From NCBI RefSeq assembly GCF_000372725.1, contig NW_005200087.1, positions 56,307 through 120,306 on the forward strand: DNA of 64,000 nt. The letters run 5' to 3'. Shown in pieces: positions 20,760 through 31,899 of this stretch. The notes under the pieces are model-generated. The model was not told the origin of the DNA and ran no database searches. It was given only the letters and a program-made list of their open reading frames with translations. This stretch comes from Emiliania huxleyi CCMP1516. Its lineage: Eukaryota > Haptophyta > Isochrysidales > Noelaerhabdaceae. A program made the position numbers and the translations under genes. The number at the start of each line of letters is the position of its first letter. The stretch's first letter is position 1.

Positions 20760-21913
20760 TAGGTGGAGCCATTAGGTGAAGTGTCCGCCGGACACTACGT
20801 TGTGTCCGCGGCTCCCATTAGACCCCTAATGCTCGTATTGTCCGGCGGACGCTACACCTAATGGAAACCTGTGGCAAGTGCGATCTCTAATGGTGCTCTC
20901 CCCAGCGCTCCACGCGCGACGCCAAGGCACCGCCTCGCGCTGTGAGGGGCAGCTCGCTACCGCCAGCCGAGGCTTCGAAGCAGCGGGCTCGCGGGCACCT
21001 CGCCCTCCCACGCGGCATCTCACCTCGCGTGGCTCGTCGAGTGCACGCACCGGCAGCTCAAGATATCCTCCTGCGCGAGTCCTCGTCGGTCTACGGGCTC
21101 GTGGCGCGTGACGCTACTTCGGGCACGACCCACCGTCGCCGCCGCCGCCGAGCCCGCCACCCCCCTCTCCGCCGCCGACTCCCTCCGCCTCGCCGTCGCC
21201 GCAGCCTCCCTCCGCCTCGCCGCCGCCGCTGCAGACTCAGCAGACTCCGCCGCCACGCGCAACCACGCAGATCCCCCCCCCCCCCCCCTGCCCACCGTCA
21301 CCAACCACCGCCGCTCCCTCTCCGCCTCTCCAGCTCCACCGGCCCTGCCTGCGTCGCCGCTGCCACCGCCGCTCCCTCTCCGCCTCTCCAGCTCCACCGG
21401 CTCTGTCGCTGGCACGCTCGCGGCGCCGCCACTCCGCCCCCGCCGCCACTGCCGCCGCCCGTTACCGCCGCCACCCGCCTGCCCGCCCGCCCTCCGTTCA
21501 CTTGCAGCATGCAGCTGTCTCAGCTGTACGTTACAGGCGGCCCTCCGAGCGGCGCTGCCTGCGGCACGTGTCGTGAAGGCGGCACGCTCCCTATCTATTA
21601 CGCACCAACGTATCACGTTCCGTTCTGTGGCCCTCCTGTGTCTGGGAGTCGTCTGGGTGCGCACCACATTCCAGGGTGTCAACGCCATTCCTTGCACGTG
21701 CCTGCGTGGGTCTTCTCGTCCACATGGGACTGTGTTTCAGTGCCAGACTTGTGTGTAGAGCTTTGAGCAGAACCCCCTGCGGCTTTTGGGGGAGGGAGGG
21801 GGTGCTTGTCAACGCCTGCGGCGCTGAGCGCCTGCGGCGCAAATCGGCTATTGCTCGCTCCACCGCTGCCCGCTAAAAGCCATCGAAGGCTCGCCCCTCG
21901 CAGCGGTGGTCAT
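20760..21913. repeat. 1.15-kb segmental repeat, copy 2
   Basis: Second copy, directly abutting copy 3 with a period of 1154 bp. By eye it differs from copy 3 only in the length of the C run and in the last bases of the unit. Confidence 0.92.
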
Positions 21914-23035
21914 TAGGTGGAGCCATTAGGTGAAGTGTCCGCCGGACACTACGTTGTGTCCGCGGCTCCCATTAGACCCCTAATGCTCGTATTGTCCGGC
22001 GGACGCTACACCTAATGGAAACCTGTGGCAAGTGCGATCTCTAATGGTGCTCTCCCCAGCGCTCCACGCGCGACGCCAAGGCACCGCCTCGCGCTGTGAG
22101 GGGCAGCTCGCTACCGCCAGCCGAGGCTTCGAAGCAGCGGGCTCGCGGGCACCTCGCCCTCCCACGCGGCATCTCACCTCGCGTGGCTCGTCGAGTGCAC
22201 GCACCGGCAGCTCAAGATATCCTCCTGCGCGAGTCCTCGTCGGTCTACGGGCTCGTGGCGCGTGACGCTACTTCGGGCACGACCCACCGTCGCCGCCGCC
22301 GCCGAGCCCGCCACCCCCCTCTCCGCCGCCGACTCCCTCCGCCTCGCCGTCGCCGCAGCCTCCCTCCGCCTCGCCGCCGCCGCTGCAGACTCAGCAGACT
22401 CCGCCGCCACGCGCAACCACGCAGATCCCCCCCCCCCCCCCCTGCCCACCGTCACCAACCACCGCCGCTCCCTCTCCGCCTCTCCAGCTCCACCGGCCCT
22501 GCCTGCGTCGCCGCTGCCACCGCCGCTCCCTCTCCGCCTCTCCAGCTCCACCGGCTCTGTCGCTGGCACGCTCGCGGCGCCGCCACTCCGCCCCCGCCGC
22601 CACTGCCGCCGCCCGTTACCGCCGCCACCCGCCTGCCCGCCCGCCCTCCGTTCACTTGCAGCATGCAGCTGTCTCAGCTGTACGTTACAGGCGGCCCTCC
22701 GAGCGGCGCTGCCTGCGGCACGTGTCGTGAAGGCGGCACGCTCCCTATCTATTACGCACCAACGTATCACGTTCCGTTCTGTGGCCCTCCTGTGTCTGGG
22801 AGTCGTCTGGGTGCGCACCACATTCCAGGGTGTCAACGCCATTCCTTGCACGTGCCTGCGTGGGTCTTCTCGTCCACATGGGACTGTGTTTCAGTGCCAG
22901 ACTTGTGTGTAGAGCTTTGAGCAGAACCCCCTGCGGCTTTTGGGGGAGGGAGGGGGTGCTTGTCAACGCCTGCGGCGCTGAGCGCCTGCGGCGCAAATCG
23001 GCTATTGCTCGCTCCACCGCTGCCCGCTAAAAGCC
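21914..23035. repeat. 1.15-kb segmental repeat, copy 3
   Basis: Third copy; it ends 48 bp before the start codon of the enoyl-CoA hydratase gene, so this copy should contain that gene's promoter. The short conserved tail (GGCTCGCCCCTCGCAGCGG) seen after copies 1 and 2 is missing here. Confidence 0.92.
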
Positions 23036-23083
23036 GCATCGAAGGCCTTCAGCACAACCCGACGTCAGGGGCGACCGGCACAG

Positions 23084-23941
23084 ATGGACATGAAGCTGCC
23101 CGCCGAGCTGCGGTACGAGGCCAACGAGCACGTCGCGGTCATCACGCTCAACCGTCCGCAGGAGAGGAACGCACTCGATGAGCGCCTCACGCTCGGGCTC
23201 CAGATAGCCGTGGCACGGATCAAGGCGTCGCCCGCCCTGCGCGTGGTCTTCCTGACGGGCAACGGCCCGATGTTCTGCGCGGGAGGCGACCCCAAGGGCT
23301 TCCAGCGGATGGCGGCGGCGGCGGCGGAGGAGAGCAGCGGCAACGGAGCCGACAACCAGTCGAACAAGAACGATGAGTCGGCGGTCGCGTTCGCAAAGCT
23401 GCTTCGCGAGCTGGACGAGCTTCCCGTGTACGTGGTGGCGCTCGCCAATGGCACCGCCATGGGCGGCGGCGTGGGCCTGCTCTGCGTCTGCGACTACGTC
23501 GTCATCAAGCACGCGGCATCGGTCGCGCTGTCCGAGGTGAAGCTCGGCGTCATCCCGGCGACCATCTCGCCGTACGTGGTGGGGAGGGTGGGGGCGGCGC
23601 GCGCGCGGCGGCTCTTCATGACGGGCGAGACACTGCGCGCCGAGCAGGCGCGCGACCTCGGCCTCGTCGATGAGGTCGTCGTCACGGATGCAGACCTGCG
23701 CGCCGCCGCGGACCGCATCCTGGCGGCGGCGCAGTCGGCGGCGCCGGGCGCGGCGGCGGCGGCCAAGGCGCTCGTGCGGGAGGTTGCGGCGGCGCCGCGC
23801 GGGAGCGACGAGATCCTCCGCTACACCGCCGCAGAGCTCGCCCGCGTGCGGCTGACGGACGAGTGCGCCGCCGGCATGAAGGCGGTGCTCGCGAGGGAGA
23901 AGCCGCCCTGGGCAAAGGCGCCGCTCGTGTACCCGGCGTGA
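23084..23941 (+). CDS. Enoyl-CoA hydratase/isomerase family protein
   Basis: An intronless, full-length crotonase-fold protein of 285 residues. The substrate loop VITLNRPQERNALDERL, the oxyanion-hole motif FCAGGDPKGF and the second oxyanion segment NGTAMGGGVGLLCVCDYVV are all present. The segment LSEVKLGVIPATISPYV resembles methylglutaconyl-CoA hydratases of leucine breakdown more than classical beta-oxidation hydratases, where a second catalytic Glu follows. The substrate is therefore an acyl- or branched-chain enoyl-CoA, not fixed by sequence. An acidic, Asn/Ser-rich insert (about residues 80-102) is unusual. No clear targeting peptide is visible. The ATG at 23084 is the first in frame and begins at the family's N-terminus. 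Confidence 0.9.
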   Translation: MDMKLPAELRYEANEHVAVITLNRPQERNALDERLTLGLQIAVARIKASPALRVVFLTGNGPMFCAGGDPKGFQRMAAAAAEESSGNGADNQSNKNDESAVAFAKLLRELDELPVYVVALANGTAMGGGVGLLCVCDYVVIKHAASVALSEVKLGVIPATISPYVVGRVGAARARRLFMTGETLRAEQARDLGLVDEVVVTDADLRAAADRILAAAQSAAPGAAAAAKALVREVAAAPRGSDEILRYTAAELARVRLTDECAAGMKAVLAREKPPWAKAPLVYPA

Positions 23942-25384
23942 GCGACACGCTCGGCCGGCGGCGGAAGCCTGCGACGGCTCTCCTACTCTGCTGCTCCGTG
24001 TCGGCTTGTCAGGGTGCGGCCGCGGCTACTTCTCTCGAGAAACCTACCCGGGGGCGCGGAGGAATATTTTTCGGTTCGCTTGTTGTCTGTTTATCATCTA
24101 GGTTAGGTAGGAAGGTGAAGAACAGCCAGGCTCGGACTGGACACCGTCATCTCTAAATGCCTTCCCCGGGCACAGCCTTTCGGTTCGTGGAAGGGTCGGC
24201 GTTTATGTGAATGTGTGAAGGGTCGGTGCGTGTGGGAGAGAGATTTGTGTTTGCGTGTGAGAGAGATTTTTAGCAATACCTTTATGTGATGTTACAGGTG
24301 GCAATACCAAAAAAAAAATTGCTAGCTCAAAAAACCGGCACACCAATCTCCCTTCCTCTCTCGATCCTCTCTTGGAGCTCCAGAGTCCACACCCCCCTGC
24401 CCCGGGATCGCGTACAAGCTATGGCTACCGTAGGCCACACTAGCGTCGCTGGGGGTTCCCTGCCCTAGATGGGAAGCTGGCCGCTGATCCGAAGACCGAC
24501 TGCACCAGGGCGCCTAGATATACTCGAGGTGAGCGAGGGTGAAGTTACGCCTTAAATGCCGGCCTCTCTACTGTGGACCTTACTCCGAGCTCGTTGGCTC
24601 CTCCTATTCCCCCACCCCCCCTCCCCCCCCACTCTCTCCGAGCAAGGGCGTGCGCTACGTCCCCAAGGGGGGGGGGACGTGGGGGGGAGGTGTGGCGCTT
24701 AGGTTGTGGCGTTTGAGTTGTTGTGGGGCACCCAAACGGTTTCGGTTTTCCTCCTTGGTGCCCCGAGTAGAGCGCGATCTCCCCTGGAGTCTGTCGCGCC
24801 CGTTCTGTCTAAGCTCGAGGTTCAACCTTCCAGTTGATCCTTATCGGACTGGTGAGGTCTGCCTAGCCGTCGTAGTGTAGTGCCTGGGGTGCGTCTGCGT
24901 CGGTGCTACACACACTCGGCAGGACGCTGCTCTAGGTCGGTGCTGCTGGTCGTCGCTGTTTGTCAAGGTGATAAATCGTTTCTCTTTTGTGTCAACAAAA
25001 TGACTTCTTTGTGTGGCCAAAAACATGTCCGAGATAAACCCGAACCCGGGCCTTTAGACAGAATGTTGGTCCCCGAACCACTAGACCATGAGCCTTACTT
25101 TGCTATCTCGCAATACATTTTCTTCAGCTTTTCTAGTATGATCTCTTGTCCGGCGTGGCTAGTGCCGATGATGCATGGACTAGGAGTGGCGGATTGTGGT
25201 CTGCTGCTACTGCCGCTGGTGCGCGTCGGCCTTCCAGCACCTGTCCGAATCCTTCGACCACGAGGTCTCTCTCGCTCTCCCCTCTCATCACGAAGGGGTT
25301 GCCTAGTGGGGACGGTCGCTGGATGTTAAACGGGATTAGGTGGCTCGGAAGAGGGTGGCGCTTGTGTAGCAGCATCACTAGGCC
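23942..25384. other. Intergenic; repeat fragment and tRNA-like remnant
   Basis: Positions 24101-24145 are a short copy of the dispersed GAACAGCCAGGCTCGGACTGG repeat. On the minus strand near 25090-25035 there is a tRNA-like stretch with an A-box-like TGGTCTAGTGG and a partial B box (GGGTTCGGG), but the acceptor stem does not pair; it may be a tRNA-derived SINE or tRNA pseudogene. I see no protein gene. Confidence 0.4.
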
Positions 25385-27058
25385 CTATGCGTTGTCGGCG
25401 GAGGTGGAGCCGCGGCGCTTCGCGTAGGCCTTTTCCGCTTCCTCCCGCTCTCGCTTCCGCTTCTCTCGCGCTTCGACGAGGCGGTTGCGCAGGGCTGCCG
25501 TCTCCTCCGCGGACTTGTTTGCGGTCGAGGGGCCGGGTGGGGGGCCGCTGAGCGAGCGGCAGTCGCACCAAACTCGGCTCAAGTCCCCCACCAGCCCTTG
25601 TTGCTGCAGCTGCGTGATGTGGTGCGCGACGACGCCGTTGAACCTCGCGAATGGAGGCAGCTTGAGGCACCTATATTCCGGAGTGGTTTTCTTTTTCTGT
25701 GATTTCTTTTGTGCGGTCTGCTGCGACTCGTGCTTGGAGCAGAAGATGGACTCGCGGCGGGAGAAGAGGTCAAACTGCCAGGAGCGGCCGTCCTTGTCCG
25801 CCACGTGGATGCGGCCGTCCGCCTTGGTGATCGCGGGGAGGCCCTTGGGGTTGTGGATGAGGACGTCGTGCAGGGCGTCGAATTGGACCTGTTTGGTGGA
25901 TTGGTGGAGCAGTCAAGGGCGGGAGGAAGGGTGGGGAAGAAGGGGGGTCTGTGCCTTGGTGTGGCACCCGAACAGCTTGGTGCCCGGGGCCGCGCCGTCG
26001 AGGCCCTTCGAGTACGGCATCATGATGCGGCCCGAGGCGAAGCAGACTTCCTGAATCGCGGTCACGAGAGGGCGCGCCCAGACGTGCATGGGGACGTCGG
26101 GCGGGGGGGGCGGCGTGGGTGTGAAGCCCAGGAGCGTGTTGCTCGCCGCCGAGTGGCTCTCGTCGTGCTGCCACGCCATCGCGGGCTTGCCTCGGATGCC
26201 GGAAATGGGCTCGATGCGGATGGCCGCGCCGGAGGTCGTCTGGCAGTCCGCGCGCGGCTTGATCATGCAGATGGGATGCTGCTTCGGGGGGGGGGGGAAG
26301 GGGGGGATTCTGTCTTTGGTCGGTAGGGAAGAGTTGTGGGTGGGCCGCTATAGGGCCTTCGACTCGTCGTCCCGCTTGACCGTGATGTCAACATAGAAGC
26401 TCATCGCAGTGATGTTGAACGAGAATCCCTCGAAGGCCTTTTGGACCGCCTTCCGGACATCGATCTCGAGGGTCGTCCCCCGCGGCGCCTGGAAGAGGTT
26501 GCGCATGGTGCGCGTCATCTCGGCCTCGTCCACAGACTCGGCGAGGAGGGTCGACTGCGGCATAATCTCGACGCGGAAGTGGACCTTGTTCTTGTCCTTG
26601 GATTTGGTGACCTCCTTGGTCTTCTCCTTTAGCGCCATGGTGAGGTCGACCACATTCATCGTGATCTTGGCGCCGGGGGGTATGTTGCACCGGTCGCCTG
26701 TGAGGGTCGTAGGACGGAGAGGGGGGGGGGGGGTGAGGGATATTTCTTTATTTAGGCAGGGGAGGGGTTTCTTCTCCGCACCGTCGAGGTAGGTGGCGAC
26801 GAAGCCGTCGCTGATGGGCAGTGGGATGCCCGGCGACGCAAAGCGGGTCAGCATCGCGTCGAAGTCGACCATTTCGTCCGAGCTTGAGAGGTAGTAGGTG
26901 TTGCGGTTTTGGTGCAAGTTGAATTTTGCCCCCTCGTACTCCATGTCGAGCGTCATGCACTCCACAACGGTCCCCACGTGGGTGTTGTTCATGTGGGTCG
27001 TCTCGATCATCAGCGCCTTTTCCACGTACGGGAGGGACTCGCCCATCGCAGCCTGCAT
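25385..27058 (-). CDS. Four-exon protein of unknown function
   Basis: A coherent 481-residue model joins exons 27058-26782, 26697-26357, 26278-25955 and 25888-25385. Intron 1 is GT-AG (84 nt); introns 2 and 3 have GC donors (78 and 66 nt). All phases agree and codon use is protein-like, with no in-frame stops. The first half looks rich in beta strands (VGTVVECMTLDMEYEGAKF, DRCNIPPGAKITMNVVDL). The middle has AMAWQHDESHSAASNTLLGF. The C-terminus is a charged helix with many Lys/Arg/Glu (EKRKREREEAEKAYAKRR). I do not recognise the family. It lies head to head with the plus-strand gene at 27807, separated by about 750 bp, so the two may share a promoter region. The ATG at 27058 could instead be inside an exon preceded by an acceptor. 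Confidence 0.7.
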
Positions 27059-27806
27059 TCCCTATGGCAGAAATTCGCGGCTATATGAGCAGCTGTAGAG
27101 GTGGTTGTGCATGAGTTGGGTTCTATCGGTTCGAGGGGCTCTTGTTTTGTGGGGAGTCTCGGGTTCGGGTCGTGGGTGTCCTTCGCGGAGCGAACGCGTA
27201 GCGCGCGAGCGCACGCGCGTGCGTGTGCGGAGCGCGTGCCGTGCAGCAAGCGAGCGAGCGCAGCGCAGCGTCAGCGTCAGCGTCAGCTTCTGCGCTGCGC
27301 TGCGTCGCGAGTGCGCGCGTCGGATTTTGTGCTATGCTCTGTTGCGTGTGGTTGGTGGGCGCGTGTTCGCTCGTTTTGGCGCTGTTCTGAGTGCAGGTTT
27401 GGTCTCTGTGAGTGGCTGTGTATCAGTGTTTTGTCGACGCTTGTTGGGGCAGGCCGAGGGAGTGGCGGCGCGCGCCATAAAGGTGCCTGCCGGTTGAGGC
27501 GGTGGTGCCGGTTCGATCCGCACGCGCTTGCTCGGGGACTCGCTCCGGGAGTCGCTCATCGGCTGGTGGTTTAGGGCGACTAGACTTCGCACTGGCGCCG
27601 GAGGCCCCAGATATGAAGAAAAGTCTGGGGGTGGCAATACCAAACAACTTTGTGTTTTGCGTGTGCGGTGTGCCGTGTGGCGTACCCCCTCAAGAAGAAA
27701 ACCCCCCTCTGGCCTCTGCGCTCTGGAACACCCGTACCCCCGCAAGAAAACACCGCACCTGTGGCGCGCACCTTTGGGCGCCCGCATTCCGCCGCCGCCA
27801 AGTGCC
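27059..27806. other. Divergent intergenic region
   Basis: This is the region between two divergent unknown genes. It includes a low-complexity stretch of GCGCGAGCGCACGCGCGTGC and CAGCGTCAGCGTCAGC repeats (27190-27300). Open frames here are artefacts of that composition. Likely holds promoters for both genes (inference). Confidence 0.5.
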
Positions 27807-28484
27807 ATGGAGCAGACGAGCGGCGACATGAACCGCCACTGGCAGGGCGGGGCCCCGCAGGCGGTTCAGGACGATGGCGTGAAGGACGGGCGCGTTTTCG
27901 TCTACCTGACGGCGGACTGGGCGCAGACGATACCGCCCCCGCCAACCTTCAAAATCCGCAAGAGGAACAAGGTCCCAATCAAGGTCGTGGTGCTCGGGCC
28001 GGACCACCACCTGCTGCAGTGCACGGCCGTCGTCGTGCTGCGCGGCTCGCAGTGCGGCCCCGTCCACCTGCAGATCGTGGGCCACGTTCGCGACTGGCTG
28101 TGGGCCAACTCGACGCCGAAGCAGACGCGGCGGCTGGTGGAGGGGAGCGGGCCGGTGGACTACATCAACATCATCTGGTGCGCGCCGTCGAGCATGGCGC
28201 TCTACCGCGAGGCGACGCGGGCGCATGGTCTGTGCGAGTACGAGTGGGGCGCCGACGGGGAGGTGTGGGACGCGTTCTGGTACATCTACAAGCGGAATCT
28301 GAAGACGCCGTCGTACGCGCACATCGGGCTCGACACCTCCGCCTCACTCGTCCAGCAGGGCCACGTGACGGGCGAGGTCAAAGCGTGCCTGCGCGGTGCG
28401 TGGGAGGCGTCGATGCAGGAGCACGATCAGGCGGGCGGCAAGAAGCCCAAGGGCGGCAAAAAGGGGGAATGTGCCGTCCAGTGA
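27807..28484 (+). CDS. Conserved-looking hypothetical protein
   Basis: An intronless frame of 225 residues from the ATG at 27807. It has balanced, aromatic-rich protein composition: GRVFVYLTADWAQTIPPPP, QIVGHVRDWLWANSTPKQTR, YINIIWCAPSSMALYREA, EVWDAFWYIYKRNLKTPSY. The tail is Lys/Gly-rich (GGKKPKGGKKGE). I do not recognise a domain. The frame extends upstream of the ATG without a stop for a while, but the composition there is poor. It diverges from the four-exon gene on the minus strand. Confidence 0.65.
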   Translation: MEQTSGDMNRHWQGGAPQAVQDDGVKDGRVFVYLTADWAQTIPPPPTFKIRKRNKVPIKVVVLGPDHHLLQCTAVVVLRGSQCGPVHLQIVGHVRDWLWANSTPKQTRRLVEGSGPVDYINIIWCAPSSMALYREATRAHGLCEYEWGADGEVWDAFWYIYKRNLKTPSYAHIGLDTSASLVQQGHVTGEVKACLRGAWEASMQEHDQAGGKKPKGGKKGECAVQ

Positions 28485-28893
28485 GCGGGGCTGCGATCGG
28501 CGGCGCTGCTGATGCGTCGAGGGGGAGCTCGTTTCTTTCCACAGAGCGACGGCGGGCGCAGGCGGGCGAGCGGAAGGCCGTGCGTGCTGTGGGACCTCAC
28601 ATGACACATCGGCTGCAAGAGCGCTTATAGATAGAGCATCACAGGCGGTTACCTAGCCCGCACACATACGTAGTGATGGATGGTGCTGCTCCAAATGAAG
28701 AAGCGTGAGTGTATCCTTTATGTTATAACACGGCGGCGCGACGGAGCGGGCCTCGAGAGAGCGCTCGACACGCGCGCAAAATCGCATCGCGAATCGCGCA
28801 ATCTAGGTCGGTCGGAATCCCCCAAAACAATTAAATTCCCTCTCGAGCGGAGAGAATTTGGGATTCGACTCCCGCGCAATCAAGTCATCAACG
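28485..28893. other. Intergenic, no supported gene
   Basis: 3' flank of the gene at 27807 and 5' flank of the next plus-strand gene. No domain, repeat or RNA gene is visible. Confidence 0.5.
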
Positions 28894-29732
28894 ATGGTGC
28901 CAACGGCCAAAAAAGCGCCGGTAGCAAGCACGATGGAGGTGCGTCTTTCCCATGCTCGCGCGCCCCCCGCGCGCGAACTATGCATGGGCCCGGCTCGCCC
29001 GCTTGGGGATCCACCCGGCACACCCCCGCCCCCCACCTGCCGGCTTACCTGCCGTCAGTTCGCGCGGGATCGCCCACAACTGTCAGCAACTGAAATCCAG
29101 TTGCTTCAGCTGTGACTTCAGCCTCGCCTCACCGCTCTCCCTTCGGTCGCACGCCTCCGGAGAGAGGTCGCACACGACGCTGGTGACCATTCCCGACGAG
29201 CCATGCGCAGGTCGCGACCCCTGAGGACCTCCACACCTCCAAGGAGAAGCTCCGCGGCATCGGCGAGGCGACCGCTCTCTTTTCAGAACCTGCTAGGGCA
29301 GAGGCCCTGTCCACCCTGGCGTCCCTCGAGGGGTCGCCAGGGCCCGCCGCGGCCCTGGCGAGGCCCGTGGGCGGCCTGCTCCTCATCGACGCCTACGCCC
29401 TCGTCGGCCTGGCCGGCAAATATGCCAGCGGCGGGGGCGGCGCCGGCGATGCGGGTCTCATCTTTACCAGGTGGGTCGAGGCGATGGCCGGGCACGAGTC
29501 GCTCGCGCCGACGCGGGCGCTCCCGGCGCTGGCCACGCCGGAGACCAAGGCGAACTTCGTGAAGTACAAGCGCCGGATGACCGCGTACAAGGCGGACGTG
29601 GAGCGCGCGCTTAAGCGGCGCTCGACGGCCGTTTCTCGCCGGAAGGACCCGGCGGAGGCCGACCGCGAACTCGACCAACTCGTGCGGCAGGCGCACGTTC
29701 CTCTCCAGACCCTTTCGGACGCGGCCGACACG

Positions 29733-29764
<32 letters not shown>

Positions 29765-31001
29765 GTCCTCGCTCGATGCCGAGCTCGACGTGACGGCGCA
29801 GCTGCGCGCGTTTGCCGAGGGTTTGCACCCGCGCCTCGGCGCCGACAGCGCCGTCCACCTCTTGGAGGGCTGCCGCGACGTCCTCGGCTTGATCGCCGCC
29901 GAGGTGCGCGGCGCGCCTCCGCCGCGTGGGCGCGGCACGTCGCAGCTCCGGCAGGTGTCGCTGCTCCTCAACTATGAGCGGCGGCGGCGGCAGCTGAGCG
30001 AGGCGCTCGCCGACGAGCGGCGTGTCGAGCTCGAGCTGGCGGCGCGCCGCCAGCAGGCCGCCGTCGACGCCGCGCTCGCCGACGAGCGGCGGCGCTCCGC
30101 CGCGGCGTACGCGAAGCTCGACGCAGCGCTGCAGGCGGAGCGGCAGGAGACTGGGCGGCTCTGCACGGAGGTGCGGCGGCTCAAGGCGGCGGCGCGCGAG
30201 GCCGAGACTGCGGCGGAGCTGCGGTGCCGCAGCCAGGAGAAGGAGGCCGCGCCNNNNNNNNNNNNNNNNNNNNNNNNNNNNNNNNNNNNNNNNNNNNNNN
30301 NNNNNNNNNNNNNNNNNNNNNNNNNNNNNNNNNNNNNNNNNNNNNNNNNNNNNAACGACATTGCACCAGGACCGACACAGTCGGGGGGGCAGGCGATGAT
30401 GGCATACGCCTGCTGTGTGAAGAAGCGAGTGGCATCGGCGGGCCCGCTGTCTGAACACAACTCGGCCTTCGACATTCGGGCAGTGCGGGAGCGGATCGAG
30501 GGAGATCGGGTGAACGAGGAAGCGACGCGACTGATAGACAGCCTGCGACCTAGCGGAGTGCGAGGGGGAGGAGAGGCGAGGCCAGCGGCGAGCCCGGGCC
30601 CTGCCCCCCTCCCTCCTCGGGGGCAAGCAAGGGTTAGATCCCCCCCCCGGAGTGCGGTGGACGATCGGCGCGTGGAGCCGCGGCTGGAGAGGCCGCAGGG
30701 TCGTGGGGCCGCCCCCGAGGCTCCACACCAGGCGGTGCGGCCGCCAGTGCCGCCACCGTACCCGCCCCCCCCACCGCCGCCTCCGCCCCCGCCGCCGGCG
30801 TGGCCGTCACCGTACGGACCCGCACGGGAGCACGGGACCTGGGGGACCTGGAGCCGCCCCGCCGGAGGCTGGAAAACCCGAGGGAGGGGACCGAGGGGGG
30901 GGATGCCGTGGGGAGATCCCAGCGAACTGGAAGGCCGGGACCGGAGGGCCCCGGGTGAGACCTGGAGTCAACTGTCGGAGGGGGTGAGAGTTGAGCTATA
31001 A
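28894..31001 (+). CDS. Coiled-coil protein, unknown, with assembly gap
   Basis: Exon 1 (28894-28938, MVPTAKKAPVASTME) ends at a GTGCGT donor and joins exon 2 at 29211 after a 272-nt GT-AG intron. Exon 2 reads PEDLHTSKEKLRGIGEATAL, then GGLLLIDAYALVGLAGKY and a long helical region with Arg/Glu-rich coiled-coil pattern (NYERRRRQLSEALADERRVE, DERRRSAAAYAKLDAALQAE). A Gly10 tract lies near 29740. A 100-N gap (30254-30353) follows; the sequence after it (AFDIRAVRERIEGDRVNEEA, then a proline-rich tail ending at 31001) stays open in the same frame, but the true frame relation is unknown. It may be one gene or two. No family recognised. Confidence 0.5.
30254..30353. other. Assembly gap (100 N)
   Basis: Placeholder gap of unknown size inside the coiled-coil gene. 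Confidence 0.98.
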
Positions 31002-31899
31002 CTCGGCCCCTGCGAGTGGGGTCGGGACATACGAGCTCACCAGGGGTAGACCCGTCGCGGCGGCAGCCGGACCACCGGGATCTGCGATGATCAAGGAGGG
31101 CCACGCCTCCCCGAGCTCGATGAGGGGCCAGCGGAGGGGAGGGGCGAGCCGAGGACGATAGGGAGGCCGCGGATGCGGGCGCGACTCGCCGACCAGGGGC
31201 AGTCGACGCTCTCGGAGGCGGCAGTACCAGTCGGAGGTGAGGCGGGAGCGGGACCATGGCCGAAGAAGAGACATCAGAAACGGCTACAGCGGCCGTCACA
31301 CGACGCTCGGCTGGCGAATAAAAGAGCGTATCACTGAGAATCGGAGCCCCGAGAAGGCGGGCGGTGGAACCCTGAGAGACGGGATGCTGAGTGAGGGCCT
31401 GTGTACGTGCGTGGTATACAGTGTCGTGTCTACTAGCTAGCTCCGAGTAGAGGGGGCGTTCTGAAGTTAAGGGGAAACCCGGTACACGGAGCCAACCCTC
31501 GGAGACCCGTGTTTTACGGCCCTTTCCCTGCGAACGCGCACCCCCCCTAGGGGTCAGGGCTCTCTAGCCCGTAGCCCGATGCCGATCATCCGGCTCGCTG
31601 GGTGCGCTTCTTAGCTCCCCGGCCCTGGATGTGCGGTTAATGACTGCACTCCAAGTGCTCCAAATGCCTGGAGAGGTAAGGTAAGGTAAGGTCAGCCTTA
31701 ATACGGTCAAGCTTGCCTTAACCAAAGTGGAGAGAGAGAGACTCTCTCTCTCTCTCTCTCTCTCACCAAAGTGGAGTACTTTACCTGTGAAAAAGTGCCT
31801 GACTTTCAACGGCGTCTGGCTAGCTTTTGCCCGCCTTCACCATCAAACACCTGTTCCCCTTCGGCCCGCCCGCCAGCTCGCGCCTGCGCGGCGTCAGCT
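31002..31899. other. Intergenic with dispersed repeat and microsatellites
   Basis: Positions about 31526-31678 are a copy of a dispersed repeat also present at 45543-45682 (shared block GGGTGCGCTTCTTAGCTCCC). It is followed by GGTAAGGTAAGG and an AG/CT microsatellite (31729-31764). An exon with the signal peptide of the following receptor-like gene should lie here, but I could not define it. Confidence 0.5.

Noticed and set aside
19207-22920. ORFs of 216-274 codons repeated in three places
   Set aside because: They lie in the triplicated segment, are Arg/Pro or Ala/Arg low-complexity frames open on both strands, and contain no recognisable domain.
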